A stretch of 64,000 bases of DNA from Methylobacterium currus (lineage in GTDB: Bacteria; Pseudomonadota; Alphaproteobacteria; Rhizobiales; Beijerinckiaceae). A model generated the notes under the pieces. That model did not search any database. It saw only the letters and a program-made list of their open reading frames with translations, and was not told where the DNA came from. Each line of letters opens with the position of its first letter. The stretch's first letter is position 1. Both the position numbers and the translations under genes were made by a program. The DNA is taken from contig NZ_CP028843.1 of NCBI RefSeq assembly GCF_003058325.1, positions 4,438,001 to 4,502,000 of the forward strand, given 5' to 3'. Below are positions 52,795-60,140 of the stretch, piece after piece.

Positions 52795-53775
52795 GTGGCG
52801 CATTCGACGACGCAGGAGGCGCCGGCCCGCCGTCGCCGGCACGAGAAGTACGAACGCCTGATCGCCGCCGCGCAGGCGCGGGCCCGCCTCACGGTCGCGG
52901 TCGCGCATCCTTGCGACGAGGCCTCGCTCGGCGCGGCGCTGGAGGCGGCGGATCTCGGGCTGATCGAGCCGATCCTGGTCGGGCCGCGGCCGAAGATCGC
53001 CGCTGCGGCCGCCTCCTGCGGCCGGGATCTCGCGACGCTCCGGATCGTCGAGGCGGCCCATAGCCACGATTCCGCGGCAAGGGCCGTGGCCCTGGTGAGG
53101 GCCGGGGAGGCCGGGGCCCTCATGAAGGGCAGTCTTCACACCGACGAGCTGATGAGCGCGGTGGTGCGGCGCGAGGGCGGCCTGCGGACGGCGCGTCGCC
53201 TCAGCCATTGCTTCGTGATGGACGTGCCGAACCACGACGATCCCCTCATCGTCACCGACGCCGCCATCAACATCGCCCCGACGCTCGAGGAGAAGCGCGA
53301 CATCGTCCAGAACGCGATCGACCTCGCGCATTCCTTCGGCGTCGACGTGGTGCGGGTCGCGATCGTGTCGGCGATGGAGACGGTCAACCCGAAGATCCCC
53401 TCGACCGTCGACGCCGCCGCGCTCTGCAAGATGGCCGATCGCGGCCAGATCACCGGAGCGGTCCTCGACGGGCCGCTCGCCCTCGACAACGCCATCGACC
53501 TCGGCGCCGCGGCGATCAAGAAGATCCGGTCGCCGGTCGCCGGCCGTGCCAACGTGTTGGTCGTGCCGAATCTCGAGGCCGGCAACATGCTGGCGAAGAG
53601 CCTGACCTTCCTCGCCGAGGCGGACGCCGCCGGGATCGTGCTCGGCGCCCGGGTGCCGATCATCCTGACGAGCCGGGCCGATTCGCGCCTGACGCGTCTC
53701 GCCTCCTGCGCCGTCGCCTCGCTGTTCGCCGCGAGCCATCGCGCCGCCAAGCCGCCGCCGGAGGCCGACCGATGA
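52795..53775 (+). CDS. pta: Phosphate acetyl/butyryltransferase
   Basis: A 326-residue PTA_PTB enzyme interconverting acyl-CoA and acyl phosphate in the cytoplasm. The segments GALMKGSLHTDELMSAV, AINIAPTLEEKRDIVQNAI and NVLVVPNLEAGNMLAKSL are family hallmarks. It is the short form without the regulatory N-terminal domain. The start is GTG 52795 with GGAGGAA six bases upstream; the longer upstream frame is low-complexity. Its stop overlaps ackA (ATGA), so the product can pass directly to acetate kinase. Promoter control likely involves the FixK-type box at 52464. Confidence 0.93.
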   Translation: MAHSTTQEAPARRRRHEKYERLIAAAQARARLTVAVAHPCDEASLGAALEAADLGLIEPILVGPRPKIAAAAASCGRDLATLRIVEAAHSHDSAARAVALVRAGEAGALMKGSLHTDELMSAVVRREGGLRTARRLSHCFVMDVPNHDDPLIVTDAAINIAPTLEEKRDIVQNAIDLAHSFGVDVVRVAIVSAMETVNPKIPSTVDAAALCKMADRGQITGAVLDGPLALDNAIDLGAAAIKKIRSPVAGRANVLVVPNLEAGNMLAKSLTFLAEADAAGIVLGARVPIILTSRADSRLTRLASCAVASLFAASHRAAKPPPEADR

Positions 53776-54992
53776 TCCCGGCCTCGCTCGTGCTGAATGC
53801 CGGCTCCTCGAGCCTGAAGTTCCAGGTTTTCGAACGCGGAGAAGCCGTCGAGCCCGGAGAGGGCGGCGCGCCGCGCCGCCTTTACCGCGGCCTCTTCGAG
53901 GGGCTCGGCGGCGCGGCGCACATGATCGTGCGCGACGAGTCCGGCGCGGTCGTGGCCGACGAGCTCTTCGCCGCGGACGGCTTCGGTCACGAGGAGGCCC
54001 TCCGCCACGTCGCCGCGTGGCTGCGGGACCACCGGAGCGGGCACCGGCTGGCGGCGGTCGGGCACCGGGTCGTGCATGGCGGCACGAATTACGCCGCGCC
54101 CGTGCGGATCGACGATGCCGTGCTGGCGGCCCTGGAGCGCCTCGTCCCGCTCGCGCCCCTGCACCAGCCGCACAACCTCGCGCCGATCCGCATCGTGCGC
54201 CGGCTTTTCCCGGACCTGCCGCAGGTGGCCTGCTTCGACACCGCCTTCCATCGCGCCCAGCCGGAGGTCGCGCAGCTCTTCGCGCTGCCGGCGGAGGTCG
54301 CCGACCGGGGGGTGCGCCGCTACGGCTTCCACGGCCTGTCCTACGCCTTCATCGCCGGGCAGCTCAGCGCCCATGCGCCCGCCCTCGCGGCAGGCCGCGT
54401 GGTTGCGGCCCATCTGGGCAGCGGCGCGAGCCTGTGCGCCCTCGCGCGCGGGCGCAGCATCGCCACCACGATGGGCTTCTCGGCCCTCGACGGGCTGCCG
54501 ATGGGCACGCGCTGCGGCAGCCTCGATCCCGGGGTGGTGTTCTACCTGCTGCGGGAGATGCGGCTCGACGCGGACGAGGCGGAGCGCCTGCTCTACACCC
54601 GCTCGGGTCTCCTGGGCGTCTCGGGCCTGTCGAACGACATGCGGACGCTGCGCGCCCGGGCCGCCGAGGACCGGCGCGCGCGGACGGCCATCGACCTCTT
54701 CGTCTACCGCATCGGGCGCGAGCTCGGCTCGCTCGTCGCGGCGCTCGGCGGGATCGACGGCCTCGTCTTCACCGGCGGCATCGGCGAGAACGACCCCGCG
54801 ACCCGGGCCGAGGTGCTGCGGGGCGCCGCCTGGGCCGGCTTCCGGCTCGACGAGGCCGCGAACGCGGCGGGCGGTCCGCGGATCACCGCCGGCTCCGGCC
54901 CCCAGGCCTACGTCATCCCCACCGACGAGGAAGCCATGATCGCCCGCGGAATGGGCGAGGTGCTCGACGATCCGCGCCGGACGGCGCCCTGA
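53772..54992 (+). CDS. ackA: Acetate kinase
   Basis: A 406-residue kinase of the ASKHA fold converting acetyl phosphate and ADP to acetate and ATP. Signature LVLNAGSSSLKFQVF opens the protein; VGHRVVHGG, FDTAFH, RRYGFHGLSY and FTGGIGEN are present. The start ATG overlaps the pta stop, giving a coupled Pta-AckA pathway for substrate-level ATP or acetyl-phosphate signalling. It is followed after 16 bases by a hypothetical gene with its own ribosome site. Confidence 0.96.
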   Translation: MIPASLVLNAGSSSLKFQVFERGEAVEPGEGGAPRRLYRGLFEGLGGAAHMIVRDESGAVVADELFAADGFGHEEALRHVAAWLRDHRSGHRLAAVGHRVVHGGTNYAAPVRIDDAVLAALERLVPLAPLHQPHNLAPIRIVRRLFPDLPQVACFDTAFHRAQPEVAQLFALPAEVADRGVRRYGFHGLSYAFIAGQLSAHAPALAAGRVVAAHLGSGASLCALARGRSIATTMGFSALDGLPMGTRCGSLDPGVVFYLLREMRLDADEAERLLYTRSGLLGVSGLSNDMRTLRARAAEDRRARTAIDLFVYRIGRELGSLVAALGGIDGLVFTGGIGENDPATRAEVLRGAAWAGFRLDEAANAAGGPRITAGSGPQAYVIPTDEEAMIARGMGEVLDDPRRTAP

Positions 54993-55008
54993 CCCCGAGG
55001 AGAACGCA

Positions 55009-55515
55009 ATGGAGACGCTGACGACGACGCCCGCGGCGAATCCCGCCGTGATCGGCAACGAGCCTTTCATGTCGGCGGACGATCTCGCCGCCTACTCGGC
55101 GCGCATGCGCGCCGCCAAGGTCATGAAGGAGATGGAGGGCCAGGACCGTGCCGGCAAGGCGCGGGAGGAGCTGATCAAGCAGCTCGCCGAGCCCCTGGCG
55201 GTCACGCCCGAGAAGGTGGCCGAGATCACGCAGAGCCTGCTGCACAAGCTCCGCATCGCCGCCGAGCAGGGCCAGAAGGAGCTTCTGGTGATGCGCTTCC
55301 CGAACCTGATGTGTAGCGACAAGGGCCGGGCGATCAACAACGCGGAGGCAGGGTGGGCCGAGACCCTGACCGGCCGGCCGCGTCAGGCCTACGAGTTCTG
55401 GCGCGACCGCCTGCAGCCCGCCGGCTACGGCCTCAAGGCGCTGGTCGTCGACTGGCCGGACGGCATGCCGGGCGACATCGGCTTCTTCCTCACCTGGAAG
55501 CCCGCGCCGCATTGA
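55009..55515 (+). CDS. Hypothetical protein of the pta-ackA operon
   Basis: A 168-residue cytoplasmic protein with no recognised family. Residues 20-95 are helical and charged (AAYSARMRAAKVMKEMEGQ). Then comes a conserved-looking segment with a Cys and Trp (FPNLMCSDKGRAINNAEAGW), and a C-terminal beta-type part (GDIGFFLTWKPAPH). GAGGAG precedes ATG 55009. Its fixed position between ackA and the DUF3141 gene suggests a role in the same process, perhaps regulation of acetyl-phosphate flux or the DUF3141 protein. Confidence 0.85.
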   Translation: METLTTTPAANPAVIGNEPFMSADDLAAYSARMRAAKVMKEMEGQDRAGKAREELIKQLAEPLAVTPEKVAEITQSLLHKLRIAAEQGQKELLVMRFPNLMCSDKGRAINNAEAGWAETLTGRPRQAYEFWRDRLQPAGYGLKALVVDWPDGMPGDIGFFLTWKPAPH

Positions 55516-55543
55516 GCGCCCCCCAACACAGGATCAACCCGCC

Positions 55544-57862
55544 ATGGCCGAACCCGTGATCGACGCCGACCCCCGGCCGGCCGAGGCCGCCGCGGGGCCG
55601 CCCTCCCTCCTCTCGCTCCAGGCGCGCGTCGCCGAGGTCTACCGGGATCGCTGCACCGCGGCGTTCGGCGCCTATCTCGACGCGATGCAGGGGGCGAGCC
55701 GCGCCTGGATGGAGAGTGCCAGGCCGACGACCCCCGTGCAGGCCGCCGGCGACGCGCTCACCTACTGGATCGACTTCACCCAGCGCTCGCTCCTGTTCTG
55801 GGACACGCTCCGGCAGCGCGGCAACGGCTGGCTGGCGCACGAGGCGGCCGGCAAGCCGCCGCTCCTCGCCTTCCGTTACGAGGTCGTGGCCGATGCCCGC
55901 CGCTTCGACCGGCCGGCGAACTACGCCCTGGCGCGCATCGTGCCCCCACCGGGCACCCCGGTCGACGAGGAGAAGCGCCCCTACCTCATCATCGACCCGC
56001 GGGCCGGGCACGGGCCGGGCATCGGCGGCTTCAAGCCGGATTCCGAGGTCGGCATGGCTTTGCGCGCCGGCCATCCGGTCTACGTGGCGATCTTCTTTCC
56101 CGAGCCGGTGCCGGGCCAGACGCTGGCGGACGTCGCGCAGGCGGAAGCCGCCTTCGTGCGCCTCGTGCGCGAGCGCCATCCGACGCGCGGCAAGCCCGTC
56201 ATCGTCGGCAATTGCCAGGGCGGCTGGGCCGCGATGCTGGTGGGCGCCCTCGACCCCGAGACCGTCGGACCGATCGTGGTGAACGGCGCGCCGATGTCCT
56301 ACTGGGCCGGCAACGACGCCGAGAACCCGATGCGCTACGCCGGCGGCATGCTCGGCGGGACCTGGACGGCGCTCCTCGCCAGCGATCTCGGCGGCGGCGT
56401 CTTCGACGGCGCCCACCTCGTCGACAACTTCGAGTCCCTCAATCCCGCCAACACCTGGTTCGGGAAATCCTACACCCTGTTCTCGAAGATCGACACCGAG
56501 CCGCCGCGCTACCTCGAGTTCGAGCGCTGGTGGGGCGGGTACTTCCTGATGAACCGGGAGGAGATCCGCTGGATCGTCGACAACCTGTTCGTCGGCAACC
56601 GGCTCGCCGCCGGGAACGCCGAATGGGCGGAGGGCCAGGCGTTCGACCTGCGGGCGATCCGCTCGCCGATCATCCTGTTCGCCTCGCTCGGCGACAACAT
56701 CACCCCGCCGCAGCAGGCCTTCAACTGGATCGCCGACCTCTATCCGACGACCGCGGACCTGAAGGCCAACGGGCAGGTCATCGTCGGGCTGATGCACGAG
56801 AGCATCGGGCATCTCGGCATCTTCGTCTCCGCGGGCGTCGCCCGGCGCGAGCATTCGCAGATCGTCGACCTCCTCGAGTACATCGAGCACCTGCCGCCGG
56901 GGCTCTACGGCATGACGGTCGAGGAGGAGCGCGTCGACGGAAGGGTGCGCTACGACGCCGCCTTACGCGAATTGCGGGTCGAGGACCTGCAGCGCCTCCA
57001 GAAATACGCCCGCAAGGACGAGGTGCCGTTCGCGGCGGTGAGCCGGGTCTCGGACCTCAACGCGGCCGCCTACGAGACTTTCGTCCATCCGGTCCTGAGC
57101 GCCTGGCTGCCGCGGGAGATCGGGGCGTGGTCGCGGGCGCTGCATCCGCTCCGGGTCCGGCACTGGGCCTTGTCCGACCTCAACCCGGCCCTGGCGCGGC
57201 TCGGCCCCGTCGCCGACCTCGTGCGGGGCCACCGCGTCCACCGCGACGAGGCGGGCGCCCTCGCGGCGACCGAGCGCATGGCGGCAGCCGGGATCACGGC
57301 GGGGTGGGACCTCTACCGGCAAATGCGCGACGCGGCCGTCGAGAACCTGTTCTACACGGTCTACGGCACGATGAGCGTGCTCGCGCCGGCCGGGGAGGCG
57401 CAGGCCCCCGGCCAGGCGGCCGGCGCGCCGCCGGCTCCCTCCGATGCCATGGGCCGGATCTCGGAGGGCGGCTTCACCGAGGCGGCGGTCCGGGCCGGCC
57501 TGCTCATCTCCCGGCTCGGCCGCGGGGCCCGGCGCCTGTCCGCCTTCAAGCGCATCCGCGACGCCGTCGGCCGCGACGTCGGCCTGCTCGACATGCCGGC
57601 GGATGCAGCGGCCGAGCTGATCCGGCGGCAATCGGCGATCGTCGATCAGGCGCCCGAGCGCGCGCTGGCCGCGCTGCCGGACCTGGTTCGGACGGCCGAG
57701 GAGCGCCGCCGCCTCCTCGACATCCTCGACCGCCTGGCGGGCCGCCTCGACCTCGCGCCGGAGCAGCGCGCCATGATCCAGCGGTTCCACGACCTCCTCG
57801 CACCGGCTCCCGAGGCGGTGCCTGCCACCGGGCCGGCCCCTCGTCGCCGCAGAGCCGGCTGA
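55544..57862 (+). CDS. DUF3141 protein, PHA-synthase-like alpha/beta hydrolase
   Basis: A 772-residue protein matching DUF3141. Its core resembles class I/III poly(3-hydroxyalkanoate) synthases: GNCQGGW near residue 222 has the Cys-for-Ser nucleophile (G-x-C-x-G-G) of PhaC, followed by DNLFVGNRLA and GDNITPPQQAFNWIADLY, and a His-containing VGLMHESIGHLG. Long helical extensions follow. It might polymerise or transfer hydroxyacyl groups, but true PHA synthase activity of DUF3141 is not established to my knowledge. It is between the hypothetical gene and fabI in the operon. Confidence 0.88.
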   Translation: MAEPVIDADPRPAEAAAGPPSLLSLQARVAEVYRDRCTAAFGAYLDAMQGASRAWMESARPTTPVQAAGDALTYWIDFTQRSLLFWDTLRQRGNGWLAHEAAGKPPLLAFRYEVVADARRFDRPANYALARIVPPPGTPVDEEKRPYLIIDPRAGHGPGIGGFKPDSEVGMALRAGHPVYVAIFFPEPVPGQTLADVAQAEAAFVRLVRERHPTRGKPVIVGNCQGGWAAMLVGALDPETVGPIVVNGAPMSYWAGNDAENPMRYAGGMLGGTWTALLASDLGGGVFDGAHLVDNFESLNPANTWFGKSYTLFSKIDTEPPRYLEFERWWGGYFLMNREEIRWIVDNLFVGNRLAAGNAEWAEGQAFDLRAIRSPIILFASLGDNITPPQQAFNWIADLYPTTADLKANGQVIVGLMHESIGHLGIFVSAGVARREHSQIVDLLEYIEHLPPGLYGMTVEEERVDGRVRYDAALRELRVEDLQRLQKYARKDEVPFAAVSRVSDLNAAAYETFVHPVLSAWLPREIGAWSRALHPLRVRHWALSDLNPALARLGPVADLVRGHRVHRDEAGALAATERMAAAGITAGWDLYRQMRDAAVENLFYTVYGTMSVLAPAGEAQAPGQAAGAPPAPSDAMGRISEGGFTEAAVRAGLLISRLGRGARRLSAFKRIRDAVGRDVGLLDMPADAAAELIRRQSAIVDQAPERALAALPDLVRTAEERRRLLDILDRLAGRLDLAPEQRAMIQRFHDLLAPAPEAVPATGPAPRRRRAG

Positions 57863-57918
57863 GTTCGCGTCAGACCGGGAAGACGACACGTCCGGAGATG
57901 ACCGCGGAGATGACCGCC

Positions 57919-58701
57919 ATGACGCAGATCCCCGACGGCACCGCCCTCGCGGGCAAGCGCGCCCTCATCCTCGGCGTCGCCAACGAGCACTCGATCGCCT
58001 ATGGCTGCGCCCGGGTCTTCCGGCGGCTCGGGGCGCAGATCGCCCTGACCTACCTCAACGAGAAGGCGAGGCCCTTCGTCGAGCCGCTCGCGCGCGAGCT
58101 CGACGCGCCAATCCTCGTGCCGTGCGACGTCCAGAAGGACGGGGATCTCGAGGGGGTGTTCCGGCAGGTCGCCGAGACCTGGGGAGGGCTCGACATCGCG
58201 CTCCACGCGATCGCCTTCGCGCCGGCGAAGGATCTGCAGGGCCGGCTGGTCGACAGCTCCCGCGAGGGATTCGGCATCGCCATGGACGTGTCCTGCCACT
58301 CCTTCGTGCGGATGGCGCGGCTCGCCGCGCCGCTGATGAGCGGGGGCGGCACGCTCCTGACGATGAGCTACCACGGCGCCAACAAGGTCGTGCCGAACTA
58401 CAACCTGATGGGACCGGTCAAGGCGGCGCTGGAGAGCGCCGTGCGCTACCTCGCCTACGAGCTCGGCGACCGCGGCATCCGCGTCCACGCCGTGTCGCCC
58501 GGCCCCCTCAAGACCCGCGCCGCGTCGGGCCTCAAGGATTTCGACCTCCTCCTCAACGCGGCGATCCAGCGCGCCCCGATCGGCGAGCTCGTCGACATCG
58601 ACGATGTCGGCCTCACCGCCGCCTTCCTGACGACGCCCTACGCGGCCCGTCTCACGGGCACGACCGTCTACGTCGACGGCGGCCTCAGCATCATGGCGTG
58701 A
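57919..58701 (+). CDS. fabI: Enoyl-[acyl-carrier-protein] reductase (FabI type)
   Basis: A 260-residue short-chain reductase of the FabI class. The N-terminal LILGVANEHSIAYG is the NADH-binding signature, and the active-site Tyr/Lys spacing Y-x6-K is seen in YNLMGPVK (about 161-168). The enzyme reduces trans-2-enoyl-ACP in fatty acid synthesis. Starts at 57898, 57910 and 57919 are possible; the last has GGAG at good spacing. It is probably an accessory copy, because it sits in a stress operon away from fab genes. Confidence 0.93.
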   Translation: MTQIPDGTALAGKRALILGVANEHSIAYGCARVFRRLGAQIALTYLNEKARPFVEPLARELDAPILVPCDVQKDGDLEGVFRQVAETWGGLDIALHAIAFAPAKDLQGRLVDSSREGFGIAMDVSCHSFVRMARLAAPLMSGGGTLLTMSYHGANKVVPNYNLMGPVKAALESAVRYLAYELGDRGIRVHAVSPGPLKTRAASGLKDFDLLLNAAIQRAPIGELVDIDDVGLTAAFLTTPYAARLTGTTVYVDGGLSIMA

Positions 58702-58713
58702 CGGGAGGTCATC

Positions 58714-59115
58714 ATGGCTGGACTCATCGCCGAACTCGTGTCGCCCGAGCGCATCGTGTTCTCGGGAGAGGTCCGCTCGGTGCTGCTGCCGGGCGCCGAT
58801 GGCGACATGACGATCCTGCCCGGCCATGCGCCGATCGTCACCCTGCTGCAAGCCGGGATCGTCTTCGCGACCGACGCGACCGGGACGGGCCGCCGCGCCT
58901 ATGTGAGCGGCGGCTTCGCCGAGGTCACGGCGACCCGCGTCACCATCCTGGCGGAGCGCGTGACGGCGGTGGAGGAGATGACCTTCGATCGGATCGACGC
59001 CGAGATCGCGCAGATCCGCATGGAGCAGGACAGCTCGGAGGATCTCGACGAGAAGGCCCGCTGCGAGGTTTCGATCAGCCGGCTCGAACAGATCAGGTCG
59101 AGCCTCGCGCTGTGA
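58714..59115 (+). CDS. atpC: Orphan ATP synthase epsilon subunit
   Basis: A 133-residue F-type ATPase epsilon chain: beta-sandwich with VRSVLLPGADGDMTILPGHAPIVT and YVSGGFAEV, then two C-terminal helices (MTFDRIDAEIAQIRMEQDS, CEVSISRLEQIRSSLAL). The epsilon subunit couples and inhibits ATPase rotation. No other atp gene is present, so it is a second copy that could replace the housekeeping epsilon under stress (inference). GGGAGG fixes ATG 58714, 12 bases after fabI. Its stop TGA is the first part of a TGATACC sequence. Confidence 0.92.
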   Translation: MAGLIAELVSPERIVFSGEVRSVLLPGADGDMTILPGHAPIVTLLQAGIVFATDATGTGRRAYVSGGFAEVTATRVTILAERVTAVEEMTFDRIDAEIAQIRMEQDSSEDLDEKARCEVSISRLEQIRSSLAL

Positions 59116-59290
59116 TACCAAAGGGCGTTGAAACCGACCTTTGGCTTCGGTCTCGGATTGTTGCCAGGACCCTGGTTCGTCATCGAAAATTCGAGACGGA
59201 CCAACAGCCTGATTCGTCAATATCTTGGGCCCATGTCTTCTGATGCCGCCGCGCCTTCGAGCGACCCCGTGCGAGGGCGCGGCGGTATCA
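59113..59290. repeat. TGATACC-bounded intergenic element with long hairpin
   Basis: The gap between convergent atpC and ppk2 begins TGATACC (using the atpC stop) and ends GGTATCA (using the ppk2 stop). Inside are a 7-bp stem CCAAAGG/CCTTTGG (59118-59144) and a long palindrome at 59241-59290 (TGATGCCGCCGCGCC ... GGCGCGGCGGTATCA). The latter matches the hairpin tail at 21328-21366, so it belongs to a dispersed repeat family and probably ends both transcripts. Confidence 0.65.
59241..59290. terminator. 50-base palindrome, probable bidirectional terminator
   Basis: The outer 15 bases at each side pair with one mismatch (TGATGCCGCCGCGCC with GGCGCGGCGGTATCA), and four more pairs continue inside before a short loop. 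It lies at the junction of two converging genes and overlaps the last codon of ppk2. Confidence 0.6.
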
Positions 59291-60127
59291 GTATCGTTCG
59301 GGCACGAAGCGCCGGTCGCGCAGGGTGTCGTCGTAGGCGTGCTTCTTGTCGCGCTTGGGCAGCGTCACCGGCTCGGCCTCGAGCCTCTTGTATGGGATGA
59401 GGTGGAGGAGGTGCGCGATGCAGTTGAGCCGCGCCCGCCGCTTGTCGTCCGAGCGCACCACGTACCAGGGCAGGTCGTCGCTGTCGGTGGCGGCCAGCAT
59501 CGCATCGCGGGCGCGGGAATACTCGTACCAGCGCCGGTAGGATTCGAGGTCCATCGGGCTGAGCTTCCACTGCCGCAGGGGATCGTCGATGCGCGCCTCG
59601 AAGCGCCGCTTCTGCTCAGGCCGCCCCACCTCCAGCCAGAACTTGACGAGCTGGATGCCGCCGCCGGCGATGAACCGCTCGACCTGCGGGCAGAGGGAGA
59701 GGAAGCGCCGCTGCTCCGCCTCGTTGCAGAAGCCCATCACGGTCTCGACCCCGGCGCGGTTGTACCAGGAGCGGTCGAAGATCACGACCTCGCCGCCGGC
59801 CGGGAAATGCGCGAGGTAGCGCTGGAGGAAGAGCTGGCTCTTCTCCCGGTCCGAGGGCGCGGGCAGCGCGACGACCCGGAACACCCGGGGGCTGACCCGC
59901 TCGGTGATCGCCTTGATGGTGCCGCCCTTGCCGGCCGCGTCGCGGCCCTCGAAGACGACGATGATGCGCGCCCCGGTCGCCCGCACCCAGGCCTGCATGT
60001 GGCAGAGCTCGACCTGGAGCTTGCGCAGTTCGCGCTCGTAGACCTTGCGCTTCAGCCGGCCCTCCGCGGCGGTTTCGATCGGGGCGTCGGGCAGGTCCGT
60101 TGCCAAGCCCCGGCCGGTCTCGTCCAT
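59288..60127 (-). CDS. ppk2: Polyphosphate kinase 2
   Basis: A 279-residue PPK2 of the one-domain class. Walker A FEGRDAAGKGG (about 59-69), lid-region residues and Walker B DRSWYNRAGVE (about 116) are complete. C-terminal conserved W and R residues (SPMDLESYRRWYEYSRARD) follow. PPK2 enzymes use polyphosphate to phosphorylate nucleoside mono- or diphosphates (GDP/ADP); class I members act on diphosphates. GAGGAGGA before ATG 60127 fixes the start, 13 bases after the RND gene stop, so it is probably cotranscribed with the efflux genes. Its stop lies in the palindromic element. Confidence 0.94.
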   Translation of the reverse strand: MDETGRGLATDLPDAPIETAAEGRLKRKVYERELRKLQVELCHMQAWVRATGARIIVVFEGRDAAGKGGTIKAITERVSPRVFRVVALPAPSDREKSQLFLQRYLAHFPAGGEVVIFDRSWYNRAGVETVMGFCNEAEQRRFLSLCPQVERFIAGGGIQLVKFWLEVGRPEQKRRFEARIDDPLRQWKLSPMDLESYRRWYEYSRARDAMLAATDSDDLPWYVVRSDDKRRARLNCIAHLLHLIPYKRLEAEPVTLPKRDKKHAYDDTLRDRRFVPERY

Positions 60128-60140
60128 GGCGCGTCCTCCT

